NCBI GenBank assembly: GCA_027943335.1
Contig: BSBK01000871.1
Span: 384,501-448,500, forward strand
DNA length: 64,000 nucleotides
Reading direction: 5' to 3'
Source of the DNA: Chamaecyparis obtusa
Taxonomy: Eukaryota > Streptophyta > Pinopsida > Cupressales > Cupressaceae
Part shown: positions 13,601 to 26,280 of the stretch, piece after piece
How the letters are laid out: every line of letters begins with the position of its first letter
Position numbering within the stretch: position 1 is the stretch's first letter
Notes under the pieces: model-generated
The model's database searches: none
The model's input: the letters and a program-made list of their open reading frames with translations, nothing else
Told to the model about the DNA's origin: nothing
Position numbers and translations under genes: made by a program

Positions 13601-14149
13601 GTGAATAACCTTTGCATACTAATCTTGCTTTGTTTCTTACAACAATTCCTTCTTCATTCATTTTGGTTCTGAAAACCCACTTAGTTCCTATCACATTTTT
13701 GTCTTTAGGTCTAGGAACCAATTCACAAGTGTTATTTTTCTTTATCTAGTCTAATTCTTCCTTCATAGCTTTGATCCAAGATTCATCTCTACAAGCTTCA
13801 TCAATAGTATTTGGTTCAACTTGAGAAATCAAACAAATTTCTTCCCTTGTCTTTGATCTAGTCATTACTCCTTGACTTGTATTACCAATAATTTGATTTT
13901 TAGGATGATTTTTCTTAACATGCCTCAGAGTCTTAGGACCTTAGTAGCCTCATTTGTTTCATCATCACATGTCTCATTTTCACATTCAATCTCAACAAAT
14001 TCTTCTTCTGTAGTAGCAGCCTCCTTGATCTTTGTATTATATTTACAATCATACATTCTCTCTTGTATCTGAAACTTTTCATCTATCTTCACATTGTTAC
14101 TTTCAATTATCTTCCTTAATCTTAGGTTAAAACATTTTTAATCCTTTCT

Positions 14150-15389
14150 TTTAGTATAATAACCAAGAAAAATTACGTCATCACTTCTAGCATCAAATTT
14201 TTCTATCTCATCATCTCTTTTGATGTAGCATTTACTACCAAATATTCTAAAATATTTTATAGTAGGAGAATGATTAAACCACAATTCATAAGGAGTCTTA
14301 CTTGTACCTTCTTAGATTTTAATTCTATTTAATGTGTACACTGTTATCCCAACAACTTCTCTCCAATGGACATGGGATATATTTCCTTCAAGCAACATTG
14401 TTCTAGTAGCATCCAGTATTGTTTTGTTTCTTCGCTCTACTATCCCATTCTATCGTGGAGTCCTAGGAGTAGGTGACTGCCTTTTTATTCCATGCTCTTT
14501 GCAATATGAATTGAATAGATCTGAAGTAAATTCTCCACCTTTGTCTGATCTCAAACATTTTACCTTTAGACCTGATTCATTCTCTACTTTTTATTTGAAT
14601 ATATTGAATTTTTCAAATACTTTTGATTTCTCTTTTAAGTAAGTGATCCACATCATTCTAGAAAATTCATCAACAAAAAGTATAAAATACACTTTCACCA
14701 TAGTATGATCTTGTCCTTGTAGTACCACATAGGTCTATATGTACCAAATCCAACTTTACTTTTGTTGTATATGATTTACTTTTATAATTACTTCTAGTCT
14801 GTTTTCCCATAACACATTCTCTACATATGGTGTTAGATGGTTTCACAATCTTTGGTAGGTCTCTTACTACATTATTCAAGCTTTCCTTCACAATATTATC
14901 AAAATTGACATGACAAAATCTTAGGTGCCATAACCAACTGTCATTTATCTTTGCAACAAAACAAGAAGCTTAATATGTATTTAACTCAAATACATTACCT
15001 CTAGATCTAGTACTGGTTGTAATCAAGTTTCCTATCTTACTTATGATAAAACATTTCCCATCAATGAACTTTAATTGATATCCCTTATCCATCAGTTGTC
15101 TAACAATCAACAAGTTATGCTTTAGTCCATCAACAAACAGTACATTGTCAGTATTAGTTCTTCTATCCAAAGAAATAGATCCCACTCGTATGATAGGTTT
15201 AGGAACATTGTCTCCAAATCTTACAACACCGCCATCATACTTTATTATTTAAAAAAAAAAAATTTTGTCTCCAGTCATATGATGTGAGAAACCAATGTCT
15301 ATAACCCATTCAGATTTCTTATCAACATGTGATACTAAAGCTTTTTCCTCATGTACTATTTTTTCATCTTTAATAGAAATAAATCCAAT
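14150..15389 (-). pseudogene. copia protease and integrase
   Basis: On the minus strand the protease is seen near 15,285-15,320 as EWVIDIGFSHHMTGDK, where D-I-G replaces the usual D-S-G. The GAG-pre-integrase segment follows (NVLFVDGLKHNLLIVRQLMD at 14,970-15,185). The integrase zinc-binding part (ICRECVMGKQ) and core come next: LVHIDLCGT near 14,750 with the first Asp, RSDKGGEF near 14,530-14,560 with the second, and NGIVERRNKT near 14,430 with the Glu. The element-typical 'YFRIFGSKCYI' region follows. Frames shift and stops such as PR*NGIVERR interrupt the chain. Order and motifs are unmistakably Ty1/copia. Confidence 0.88.
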
Positions 15390-16312
15390 CTATTCATAAT
15401 CACAATCATCATCATCAGTGATATGTTCACTAGCATAATAACATTCCTTTTCTTTTGAATTCTTAGGCTTGAAAAACTTAGGTTTGTGCTTAGGAACTAT
15501 TGTAGGACATCTAGATGAAAAGTGACCTATCTTATTGCATGAAAGACATTTCAAAGGTAACTTTCCTTCAAATTTACCCTTACCTCTCTTTTCTCTTCTA
15601 GCGATCAGTGCAACAAGTTCATCTATCTTTATTTCTTCTTTTTGTATTTGTTCCCATTCATCAGCACATTCACCAGGCTCTTCTTTTATGTTTTCATTGA
15701 TGGTTCTTGGAATTGCAGATATTATCTTCTTGTGTGTAGATTCTTTAAATGTTGTTTCAATTTTAGGTACAAAATCTCCCATTTTTGTAGCTTTAAAGTT
15801 AGTTAGCTTTGCAATCAACATTTCTCAGCTAAATTTTGGAGTTAAAGGTATAATTTCTTGTATAGCCTGAACTTTGGTCTTGTAGACTGATGTCAATGAT
15901 CTAAGGATCTTTGCAATGACTTGTTCCTTTTCATTATCCTTCATGTGTAGCTTCTCCATCCTTTTTTTCCAGTTCTATAACTTCTCTTTCTTGGTAAACT
16001 TGTCTCCTTCATACAATGCTTCCAATATTGTCCAAATCTTGTCTGCCAAATCCAGATCTTTAACTTCAGTAAATTATCCTTCAAAGAGTGCGTTGATTAG
16101 TGCTTCCCTTGCAACCATGTTATACATGAAAATATCTTCTTTTCTTCATCAATAGATTTATCCAATTCATCCTCATCCTTCATGGTTTTGTCATTATGTG
16201 TAATCATCTAGTAGTCATTGCCCAAACATAGCAGATGAGTTCACATCTTGTTCTTCCAACTGTAAAATTTTGCAAGATCAAATTTTGGACTATCCTTCCT
16301 ATTGAATGTCAT
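15390..16312 (-). pseudogene. copia Gag with CCHC zinc knuckle
   Basis: The likely start is the ATG at 16,312 (MTFNRKDSPKFDLAKFYSWK), 48 bp downstream of the primer-binding site. After a stretch with frameshifts and stops, an open run at 15,390-15,821 ends the Gag: TNFKATKMGDFVPKIE, a basic region (ARREKRGKGKFEGKLP) and one zinc knuckle CLSCNKIGHFSSRC (CX2CX4HX4C). Gag would coat the RNA genome in the cytoplasmic particle. An acidic tail (HITDDDDCDYE) marks the passage to protease. The N-terminal capsid part is too broken to be functional. Confidence 0.85.
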
Positions 16313-16359
16313 CTCCAAGATCACCTCAAGTTCTTAAGATTTCTCTCTAAGGACCAATA

Positions 16360-16371
16360 GCTCTAATACCA
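16360..16371 (-). promoter_or_regulatory. primer-binding site of the copia element
   Basis: Reads TGGTATTAGAGC on the minus strand, complementary (one mismatch) to the 3' end of initiator tRNA-Met. It sits two bases inside the right LTR. Confidence 0.85.
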
Positions 16372-16373
16372 AT

Positions 16374-17639
16374 TGTTAGGAATAACAGTCCACCAACACA
16401 ACTAAGCGGGGGGGGGGGGGTGAATCAGTTGTATGATAGATTATTAAAATTTAAACTTTAAAAAGCAGCAATGTCTAATCAAATAAACACAATGAATGCC
16501 AACATAATAATACAATATTTTTTGTTGAGGAAACCCTATTAAAGATAAAACCCCAGTGGGAATTAATACCCACTAATGATGTACTGAGAGTATAGTAGCT
16601 TTGTTAGAAGATCTAGCCCTATTAAGAGCTGATTAAAACATTACAATACACAGTCCTTGTTAGAGGATCGACCTTGTTAGGAGTCAAGAAAAGAAGTAGG
16701 CTCATTGCCTAGGCTCACTACCCAAAGAAGGTTATGTCCACCTTCAGAACTCATTGTTCGCCACACAAGTGTATGTAAATAAATACATAATCATGAACTG
16801 TCCGATAGCAACTATCTTTTCTTGATCAGTTTCAATGAATTATATAATGTATCCTCTACTCTACATCCAGCAGACACAAGATTTCAGCTTCCACAATCCT
16901 CCTTTATATCACATATATTCTACCATATATTTTCAAAAGAAAAGATCTTACATATATACCCTACTACAAAATAAATGATCAGGTTGGTAAATTAGGATTT
17001 CCTAATATATAAATAATTACATAACTCCTTGCTAAGATACACACGGTATCTAAAATAGGTATATAACAATTATATTCCAATAATTAAGGACCAACATCCA
17101 TAATTCATGCTCGTCATTCATGATACATGCTACAACTTTAAAGTTGGCTTCCAAATAGGTCATCTCCAAAACACACGCCACAACTGGCGTAATCCTACTT
17201 TTTGTACCTTGCAAAGATTAGGGAACATTCTTTAGTACCCTATCTGTCATTCCTTAATCTTGCATACACTGAATCCTCATTACCTGTAAGATATACCCAA
17301 AACTTAGAGACTTACTCTGCCAGCTTCCAGTGTCACTGTCCAGTAACCAGTTTTCACCAAATCTTTTGTAACTCAACCAATATGAAATATTATATTATGT
17401 GATCTTAGATATAAGATCACAACATATTCCTATACACACAACTAACTTCACAAATTCTAAAACATCTATGCAATATCTGTACACTATAATAACCAGCTTA
17501 TTCTCTTCATAGAAACATATGTTGACATCAGTGACAAAACATGAATGACAACAACAGTAATTCCAACATCACTCAATGTAGTAATTAAACATATTAAATG
17601 CATCCAACAATCTCCCCAATGCATTAGCAATATCTAACA
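16374..17639 (-). repeat. 5' LTR of the copia element
   Basis: Begins TGTTAGGAATAACAG and ends ATCTAACA on the plus strand (TG...CA). It contains a long G run (GCGGGGGGGGGGGG near 16,408) followed by TGAATCAGTTG, a motif shared with the nested LTR element at 27 and 33 kb. It matches the left LTR with clear divergence, so the insertion is not recent. Confidence 0.9.
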
Positions 17640-17644
17640 AGCTA
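17640..17644. repeat. target-site duplication AGCTA, right copy (copia)
   Basis: Identical to 10,818-10,822 and directly follows the terminal CA of the right LTR. Confidence 0.9.
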
Positions 17645-18850
17645 TGCATAATATAGTCATAGGATACTATGCAATGAGATCTTCAATTCCATATTATCCA
17701 CTTTAAAAAAACTCAAGGGGATACATATGGTGATGATCTTCAAGAGATATTTTTCCCCTTCAAATATTATGACACTTTCAGAGGTGAACTAGGAGGCTGG
17801 TATTGTAGAGTATCTAGTCAATGCATCCATTCAAGAGTATTGTATGAATGCCAATACAAGACCTCATAGTAGCATAAACACTATTTATGTCCTATAGACC
17901 CTAGAGGTGACTAGGAATAAGATACCATTTCCCTTCGAGCTTTAAATCAAGAAGGTGTTTGTTTATAGTGGGTTGGAAGAGCTTATATTTAGCTTTGTTC
18001 CCACTTGGACCGTTCCTATGATATTTTGTCCCCACACCAAGTCCTCTACAATGTAAAAAGAAAATAAAAGTGGATAAAAACAAAGGGTCATGATTTATGA
18101 TTTTCTTCAAGAGACAAGAGCATACTCTCCTACCAAATTCGCTTATCCCAAGCACTCAAAACACATGTTCAGTTTCCTAGGATTACTTTCTAAGTGAAAG
18201 ATTAAGAAAGTATAGGTTTTTTATTATAGATCATAGAGACAAGATAATACTCCCCCATCACTTAATAAGCCACTACAAGTGAATCCTTTTAAGATACCTA
18301 AGAAAAAAATTAAGCAATAATATTATTTGTTCATATCTCCTTGGTAACCTGCAAGACAAGCATTAGTAGTTTGATATTTGTATTTGAATCTTTGACAAGA
18401 TTTTTGTAAAAATTATGTTAAGTTGTAGAAATGATTAGGGAAGGACACAAATAACCTGGATTAACATTAGCAGTCAAAAATCCAACTCAAATTAGACCTC
18501 AAATTGCTCTTCGTTTACAAAATGAAACTATAGACTCAAAACATATTTTTGTATGAAAGAAATTACCATGCAATATGGAACAAGACTAATAGACAAAGTA
18601 TCATACAAAAATATTTATCATGCAATATGAAGAAATAATTTGATATGAACAAAGGCACATACCATGTCCATATGAAACAATAATTCAAGCAAAACATTAG
18701 TAGTTTTTGGTATGAAATAATTTATGAGTGGATACTAAACAAGACTAATAAGAAAAGTTTCATATGAAAATATTTACAATGCCATGTGAGACTCTATAAC
18801 CAGAGACCTATCAAAAATGGATTTATTAAGATCTTGAGGCTAAATTTAGT
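17645..18850. other. AT-rich DNA right of the copia element, no gene
   Basis: Nothing coding is recognised. The minus-strand frame at 17,901-18,155 is open but shows no family signature. Position and strand suggest this is the leader region of the older element whose PBS-like site follows at 18.85 kb. Confidence 0.4.
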
Positions 18851-18854
18851 ATCT

Positions 18855-18873
18855 AGCCCCACAATGGGTGCCA
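18855..18873 (-). promoter_or_regulatory. candidate primer-binding site of an older LTR element
   Basis: On the minus strand this reads TGGCACCCATTGTGGGGCT, close to the TGGCGCCCA..GTGGGGC sites found just inside LTRs of many plant Ty3/gypsy elements. A possible LTR edge, TGTGTCAAAAGTG, begins at 18,878. If correct, the LTR lies to the right and the element runs leftward into 17.6 kb and, past the copia insertion, 10.8-9.4 kb. No matching LTR was found. Confidence 0.4.
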
Positions 18874-18877
18874 AAAA

Positions 18878-21800
18878 TGTGTCAAAAGTGTACCTATGAA
18901 TTCTATAACCACCACACTTAATATATTATTGTATCCATTGGTTATTCAAATCAAATCAATTTAAAACACATAGAAACCAATAAAAATTGGCACATTTCTT
19001 CCTAGTTAGAAAGAGTATGATCTAAGTTGAATATTGCTCTTAGATTAGGAGCTCAAATCAATGCCAATACAGTTCTAAAATGGAAGATTCAATGAGAAAT
19101 AAATGCAAATTTAATGTAAACTATGAAGAAGATCATTATTAACTATACAAATAACATGAAATTAAGCTATAATATAGAATATTAACCCTAAATTGATATG
19201 AATTAAAGATCTAAATGAGTGATTCTATGCTAAAATACTATAAAATGTCTCTCAAATTCTCCTAAAATATTCAAAAACTCTTCAAGATGACCTAGAATAA
19301 TTTTAGGCATAGTTTTGTTATAAGAATTCTAGATGAGAATAAGCTTGGATTAGAGGTTCTTTTAGAGGAATCCCTAGGAATTTGGTGTCTAGGATTAATT
19401 CACAAAGAGTCATGGAGGTTTAACCTTGGTTGATCCATGTGATGAGATTGATTGGATCAATTAGTTCCTTTTTCCTGTAGTGATAAGTTGGAAAATAAGA
19501 ACATTTTATTAATTTATTTAATTAATAAGTATAGCCATGGTATCTATTCTTTGATTTAATTAATTATGTTGGGGCTATTAATTAAATGTTGTGCTCTTTG
19601 ATTATTGACCTTTGATGATTAGAGATTAATTATGCAAATGTGTGGATCAACCCAATTACACAATTGGGCCTAGGGTTTGATTGACTTAATGATTTTGATT
19701 CAGATTTAACCCTCTAAGTAGGGTTTAGGATAAATTGACTAAGATTAGGGGCTATTGGTTATACTAGGTCATTTTAGGGTGATTACAAGTCCTAGTAAAA
19801 CTGAATCAAAGTTATGCCACCCATAACCTATTTCCAAATCCACTTGTAGTTGATCTTGAAACTTTGACACCTCTCACCTACACACAAAAAATAGGAATTT
19901 TTTTGGGAGAAAGTGGTTTTCCTTTGTCAAACCCCTATTTAGGAATTAACCTTGAAATTGAATTGAAATTATTTAAAAGGATCAACATTTTGTTAGTAGC
20001 CAAGACTTGAGTGAAATATTATACCTTCTCAAGGATGGAATTTCTCATGAATATTCTTACAATATTGTCTTGAACTTGGATCTAGGATAGGAAGGTCATG
20101 GATGCCTTGACAAGTGCCTTGGTCTAGACTTTACTCCTTGTCTTCCATGCTTGATGCTTCAATGAATGATTATCAATGTGAACTATATTCTTGAATTGAA
20201 TGCTTGATTTCTTGAAATTTAATTGATGCTAGATTAAATTAGTGGATGGATTGGATTAGATGCCAAAATGATAGGGGTGAGCTTTCTTTTATACTGCTCC
20301 AATTTATTTTGGGGCTCAAAACTCAAAGAGAGTTGATGGGGATTTGAATATATTGTTAAAATCCCAAGAGCTTTCTCCAATTCAATTTTGGACCACATTT
20401 AAGTGGAGAAAAGTTCCTCCTAAGGTATGGGGTGACCTATTTCACTCTACACCTTATGGGGCACCCTATTCTACACAAACAGGCTAAAAATTAAATTGGG
20501 AGCCAATTAAAACATAGGAAATCTAAAAATGCACAACAAATAAAGTTTGGATTTGAAATAAATTTTAGAAAAAGGTCACCTAATTTTGAAATAGGTCCTA
20601 TGTAAGAAAGAGGAGTTAAATGATTGAAATTTAATAAATGAGACACTCTCATAATTAAGGGGTCCTCATAGAGAGTTGATAACATTAAATTAGTAAAGGG
20701 GTTGTATTTTAAATTAATTAATTATAATTGGAGGATTTAATTAAAGGATACTCGAATAATTAAAGGACATCTCTTGTGTTGATGAATAGAAATAGACCAA
20801 TTAATGCATAGAAGCATTAGACACTAAAATATGGTGTAGAAAAGGACCAAAATTGTACTACTTTCAATTTAGGATCCTATGCATAAAATCATCCAACATG
20901 ACCATATTACCCTTCCTTGGTTCTTTTGATAGTTTCTCCATCAATTTTACTCGACTTAAGATGTCAATAATTATCATGTAGTCATAAAATTGATATGTTA
21001 CAAGAATATTGTAAAATCATTGATAATTCATCATGCGGCATCCCACTTCACTATGGTTCAATGATATCAAGCATCATAAAAATATAGGACATAATCCTAT
21101 ATTTCAACCACATCAATTCCTTTTTATTCCCAAATACATGTTCAATGTTTACAAATTACATCAAGAATGATTAGTGTTTATGTTACACTCGAGGTAATTG
21201 GAACACTATGCTTTGTGTATTTGTATCTAGAAGACATTCACTCCCTAATATTAGTGGCAATAATATTCTTAATATTCTAGTTTCATTTTCCTTACTATGT
21301 GACCCATTGTTCTTGTAATTTATCTTGGTTCTTGAACTAGATAATTTTTCACTTGAAATTTATAATTAAATGCTAGTAGAACTGTAGATACAAACATGGT
21401 AGGATGCCCTGATATCCTAACACATTATTTAATATAATTACCAAATACAGAGCGCATAGGTCTAAAACTTATCCACTAATCTTATACTCTGATTTATTAA
21501 ACAAAACTTCATTTCATATGTATCATTGTCATAGTCTTTGAAAATATTGTCTTTAGGATAAGTATGTCATGTATACTATAGGGTTGTATCCATCTATATA
21601 GAATCATACAACAAGAATGATAAACTTCCTTTAAGTGTGATTATTACCAAATATCATGCTCAAAATAGGTGAAAACACTATATTTGTTAAGTCTTCATAT
21701 GAATATATGTCCATGATAATAATAATACTCTATGCTTATGATTTTAGTTACTAATAGCCCACAATCAATTATTCCCATAACTAATGATTAATTTGTACTC

Positions 21801-23361
21801 AATATGGTTTAATTAAAAAAAAATTGTAGGGTTATTAATAGTCAACACCATATTCAATTTTCCATGTGTCATTGTTTTTGTGTTAGACATGAATTGATGG
21901 CTAGACATGCATGGTTAAAATTAATGTAATTCCATTGTTATCCCAAGAGAAGATATGCTACATTTGTTAATGCCAACATATATATGATACTTATTGTATC
22001 ATCCTATGTTGAAGAAAATACCATAGAGGATTTTCTATAGCTATAATTAGCCCAATTTACATTGATTCCCCCTTCATTTCTCATCTTGTCAAATAGAAGT
22101 CAAGATTCATTAACATTCCTAAATTATAGTTTCAATTTTGGAATTGATATTTCCTTCAAGTTTTATTTCCAAAATTTAAGATTTCCCATCCTATTATAGT
22201 TTCAATCTTTGAATTGATATTTCCTCTAATTTTGTAAGGGTAAGGCTATTTGTAAGGGTAAGGTTGTTTGGAAAGAGAATATAAATACATTTGTAGAAGA
22301 ATGATGAGTTTGAATAGATATTTAAAACACATTAAATTTAGGTTTCACTCATAGAAATATTTTGTTACAAATCCTTACTTGATATCATCATAGTCATAAT
22401 TTAGCTTGTCCTCTATAGTCTACTTTTCCTTTACATTTTTTCCTCCAATATTTCAAGTCACTCTTAGTCTTTTCAAAACAAATCCCTTTGTGTGCACTCC
22501 CACAATTATATTCCCTTTACTATGTAGGTAGAGAGGATTCTAGAAAAGGTTGAGAAATTATTTATGTCCCTCTACCAAATATGTTTCCTTCCTTGTTTCT
22601 CTCCCCCACCAATCTCCTCCCCTTTCCTTTTCTATACATATTATCATCTTGAAAACCCCCCTGAAACTAGGACACCACATGCCTCTATCATGGAAAGTTG
22701 GACTTACTCTTTTTACTTCAACCATTCCTTTTATCCTTTCAAATGTAATGTTTACAAAATAGGTTAGGTTCATAACATAGACCATTTTACATTGACCATT
22801 ATTTTATTCTATTTTTTTTACTTTCTTCCAACATCCTTTGTGGAGGTAACTAACACAATAAAGTTAAAAAATAGGGGACTAACAATATGAAAAATTCTTT
22901 GAATGCTGACTAGGATCTCTGCATCATATTTATTAGTTATGTATTGGTCAAGGGATTAAAATCCATGAGCCTCTCAACTACTTATTTTTTCTTTCTCCTT
23001 TGGGGATTATTTCACTATTTGGGGGTGAAGCTAGTTGAGGAAAAGTGGGTCTCCCTCCTACACTTCTCCACCATTCTTCTATGCCACCACACTATCAAGG
23101 TAGTTTCATTTTCTTCCACACAATGCTTGATAATATGGACTACCAAAGCCACCATGACCACCAAGCTAAGTTTTTCTTAAAGCCAATAAATGAGAATAGA
23201 TTTCAAGCCATATAAAAATACCTTTTTAATTTTAGTCTAGAAAAGGATACTTCTTTTTCTTTTCTAAGATAATGTATACTAAAACATTCATCAATTTGGG
23301 CCAACCAATAACTAAACTTCTATGCATCTACATCTCCTTTATAAGGAGGACTCATCATCCT
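18878..23361. other. AT-rich DNA, possible LTR remnant at the left, no gene
   Basis: The left part may be LTR of the element primed at 18,855-18,873, but its right edge could not be fixed. The rest, including 20.3-23.3 kb, has only short frames in both strands without family resemblance. I see no tandem array or RNA gene. Confidence 0.45.
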
Positions 23362-23600
23362 TGTCTCTGATATGAAAAGAAGTGTTGTAGGAACACTTGT
23401 CTCACCTTGGGGTGAACTTTGTCATGAAAAATCAACTACAACTTAGCTTTTGAATTCACTAAAGACAATCCTATTTTCTCCAAGAGATCCCCTACAATAC
23501 TTTCTAGCATAAGAGATATTTTTTCTTCATCAAGGTGTTGCATCATCATGCGCCATGTGTTTCTTACCCTCCTTATCCAATTGTCAAATTCTACCTCTTG
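23362..23600 (-). pseudogene. possible single exon of an unrecognised gene
   Basis: On the minus strand a long pyrimidine tract ending in TTTTTGTAG (plus strand 23,601-23,617) looks like a splice acceptor. The next 79 codons form an amphipathic helical protein segment: QEVEFDNWIRRVRNTWRMMM, then DEEKISLMLESIVGDLLEKI, then HDKVHPKVRQVFLQHFFSYQ. One in-frame stop (KAKL*LIFH) interrupts it, and two stops end it at the left. The residue composition is coding-like and unlike the surrounding AT-rich noise. I do not recognise the family. It may be an orphan exon of a broken gene or part of a decayed element. Confidence 0.35.
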
Positions 23601-23617
23601 CTACAAAAAAAAAAAAA

Positions 23618-24230
23618 AATTCTTTCCTTCCTGAACCACTTGTTCTAATAATGAGCATAATTCTTTAAAAAATCACAAAAAAAACCCACAAGATACAAGA
23701 AAAAATTTAGTATTACCAATCTGATTTTTATTTAGCATGAGTACTCTAATAAATATTTTTCCAAATAATAACAATATTTTTTAATCTTAATGTAAATTGA
23801 TTATTGAAGTTTCTATTTTGTGTGAAATTATAAAAACAGTCCCTATGATAACAAATCTAGTAATGTAATTATGCATGGTAATGTAAAGAAGTGTCAAATA
23901 ATAAATAAGAGTACACAAAAGTAAAGAACAACAATGTAGAGAAACCAAATTTTGTTGAAACTCCAAAATAGTGAGTTAAACTTCTCAAATTGCTATCTAA
24001 AAACTGTTAACAAATGTTAAAGCATTCATGGATACTCTTTCCTAATAGCAATGCCCAAAATCCATAGGACTCCATAATTTGTACTCACACTCCTCCAATC
24101 CAACTAAGGAGAAAATTTTGCAAGAAAATTAAGAAAAATTACTTCACTTATCCCAAAATGACCTCTCTTAGAAAGAACCCAAAGTACTGGCATACCTAAA
24201 ACAAAAGATTCTAAAGTTACTATTCTTTAA
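23618..24230. other. AT-rich DNA, nothing recognised
   Basis: Poly-A/T runs and short frames only. Confidence 0.5.
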
Positions 24231-24415
24231 AAAGAATCAGATCGACTCTATATACTGGGAAAGTTTCTATTGCTATTAGGATTGTTTCTACACTCATCAT
24301 GGATAATGCTATCTACCAATTCTCTTTTACAAAGAAAGGAAATTAGTATTACTCTATGGACCAGGCAACAATCAATTAGTGGTTTGAGAGGATATCATGA
24401 AGAATTATTTGATGG
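24231..24415 (+). other. open frame interrupted by the gypsy insertion (possible host exon, left half)
   Basis: The plus frame is open from 24,231 (after a stop) into the gypsy target site. It includes KEISITLWTRQQSISGLRGY and HEELFDGL. Reading on in the same frame after the right target duplication, the open frame continues at 37,597 with IYWIVCYQQQSYNALWGLSF and reaches a possible splice donor (GTAAGG) near 37,677. So the pre-insertion sequence held one open run of about 90 codons. The family is not recognised, and a chance open frame cannot be excluded. Confidence 0.3.
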
Positions 24416-24420
24416 CTTAA
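24416..24420. repeat. target-site duplication CTTAA, left copy (outer gypsy)
   Basis: CTTAA stands immediately before the 5' LTR and again at 37,592-37,596 after the 3' LTR. Confidence 0.9.
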
Positions 24421-25097
24421 TGATGCAGGAGCATCTTGGGTCCTTGGCAATCCTGTGTCACCAAAAACATTTTGGATTTTCTCTCTATTGCTCGGTTCCT
24501 ACTTTGACCAAGTTGGTTAGTACTTGGTCGGTTTCCTTTGGTTACCAAGTGTGATTGGTTATCTCCTGGGCGGTCGGTTATTTCACTGGCACTCGACATT
24601 ACCTGTCTGTTGCTCGGTTATCTTTCTTATCGATGGGTTTAGTTTTAGTTCTTGATGTGGCCGACTTGTGCATTTATATTGGATCACAAATTTAATGTTG
24701 GTATCCATCATTGGGAAGTGTGTGGTCCCAGATCTATCTATTTCTTCCATTGATTGTGGATCTGAAGGCTGACTCAGCTTGGTAGCTTCTTGTATAAATG
24801 TAAATGTTTGGTTGTAGATTAGAGAGTCAGTTTTTAGATAGAATATAGTAGACATTAGATTGGAGATTTTTAATAGATCCTCGCATGTTTTAGGACTTCT
24901 AAGATTCATTGTAATATCAGGCTGTAACTGGAAAGGCCTTACAAACTGGCATGTATGATTCTAATTGATGAAAATATATGAAAGATCTAGCATTCTCACT
25001 CTCACTATTGTTGTTTGTGCTTCCACATGGTTTGGGCAAGCTTGGATCATTAGGGTGTGCCACTATTTGGCCCCTCTTGCATCCCCACCTTGTGTTA
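24421..25097 (+). repeat. 5' LTR of the outer gypsy element
   Basis: Begins TGATGCAGGAGCATC and ends TTGTGTTA, where the 3' copy keeps TTGCGTCA. Compared with the 3' LTR most differences are C/T or G/A changes. The same terminal phrase TGATGCAGGAGCATC starts the LTR of the right-hand gypsy at 61,578 (minus strand). Confidence 0.9.
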
Positions 25098-25099
25098 GG

Positions 25100-25111
25100 T
25101 GGTATTAGAGT
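25100..25111 (+). promoter_or_regulatory. primer-binding site of the outer gypsy element
   Basis: TGGTATTAGAGT, two mismatches from the tRNA-Met site TGGTATCAGAGC, two bases downstream of the 5' LTR. Confidence 0.8.
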
Positions 25112-25229
25112 GAGGTTATATCTTGATCTAGTTCTGCAGATCTAGGTTTATAGGTTCCTCTTGAAGCCTTAGTTGATTGTTGTGGGGTAGCAGATTGCAA
25201 TCTGACCTGCAATTGCAAAGGGTTGTCAA

Positions 25230-26280
25230 GATGCTTCATGGGAGGTGAGATGAAAATCCAAGATTGGTAGATATGCTAAGGTAGATTGCTGCTAGGTTAG
25301 AAGATGTTGAAACAGCCCAAAGAAGAGGCAGACATCTTGAAGATGTTAGTGATGATGAAATTGAAGAAGAATAGGCAAATGCAGAACCTGCACCTATTAT
25401 GGATCAAGGTGAAGAAATATTTTTGAAGGCTTTGACAATTCTGAAGTCAACACCACATTTCAATCCTCCTGAGTATGGTGGAAAGCTGGATTCAGATGAA
25501 TTGGTGGACTGGATCACCAAGATGGAAAAGTATTTTGAATATGAAAACATCCTTGAGGATAAGAAGGTAAAGATTGAAAGCACAAAGTTGAAAAGTCATG
25601 CATCCTTATGGTGGGAACATTTGCAATTGGATAGGAAAAGGAAAGGCAAAGATAAAATAAAGGTATGGAGTAAAATGGTCAATAAATTGAAAGGAAAGTT
25701 CTTACCTTGTGATTATTAGATTAACCTAGTTCATAGAATGTAGAGTCTGAGATAGAAAGATAGCTTGGTAAAGGAGTACACTGAGTAATTCTATAGATTG
25801 GATATCAGATCTAGACATGATGAAGATGATGTGGAAAGAATTGGTAGATAATTGAATGGTTTGAGAGTTTCCATCCAAGAGGAAATTAGTATGGTCAAGT
25901 TGGAGAACATTGAAGAGGCTTATCAATTTTCTTTGAAGGCTGAGGAGAAATTGAACAAGAGACATGAGCAAAGACAAAGAGGTTGAGGTGGTAGACTCCC
26001 TAGAGGAAGAGGTAGATCTAATGGTGAAAATGGTAGATCTGAACCAGAAAAGACAAATCTGGACAAAGGCAAGACTAAGTGGAAAGGTGAAAGTTCATCT
26101 AGAGGTAGAGGTAGTAACTATCGAGGTGGTTATGGTAGAGGAAGTTTTCAAGGAACTTGTTATAATTGTGGAGAAGAAGGACATAGATCTTTTGAATGTA
26201 CACATACTAGTAAGAAGGCTAGTAGCAGTAGAAATTATTTGGTGCAAGAAGAGTCACCTAATGAACCTAAGAAAGAAAAT
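25230..26280 (+). pseudogene. gypsy Gag with CCHC zinc knuckle (outer element)
   Basis: The reading frame likely starts at the ATG near 25,239 (MGGEMKIQDW), carries one stop, and continues as MDQGEEIFLKALTILKS at 25,399. The capsid domain shows FNPPEYGGKLDSDELVDWIT and KLKSHASLWWEHLQ. After a stop-rich stretch (25.72-25.85 kb) it continues with NIEEAYQFSLKAEEKLNKR and a Gly/Arg-rich linker, and ends in one zinc knuckle CYNCGEEGHRSFEC at about 26,157-26,200. Gag would form the particle and bind the RNA genome. At least four stops make it non-functional. Confidence 0.87.

Larger units (their letters stand above)
10823..17639 (-). mobile_element. complete but inactive Ty1/copia retrotransposon
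   Basis: A 6.8-kb element with two LTRs (10,823-12,021 and 16,374-17,639) and a perfect 5-bp target duplication (AGCTA). It has a tRNA-Met-type primer-binding site at the right LTR and a polypurine tract at the left LTR, so it is transcribed on the minus strand. The internal order Gag (CCHC), protease, integrase, reverse transcriptase, RNase H is that of Ty1/copia. All domains can be recognised but stops and frameshifts scattered through gag and pol make it non-autonomous today. I do not assign it to a named copia lineage. Confidence 0.93.

Noticed and set aside
15535..16155. Plus-strand frames opposite copia gag
   Set aside because: Antisense shadows; the minus strand shows the CCHC motif and correct order.
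22550..22785. Three overlapping open frames on both strands
   Set aside because: Simultaneous openness on both strands with no signature suggests chance in CT-rich sequence.
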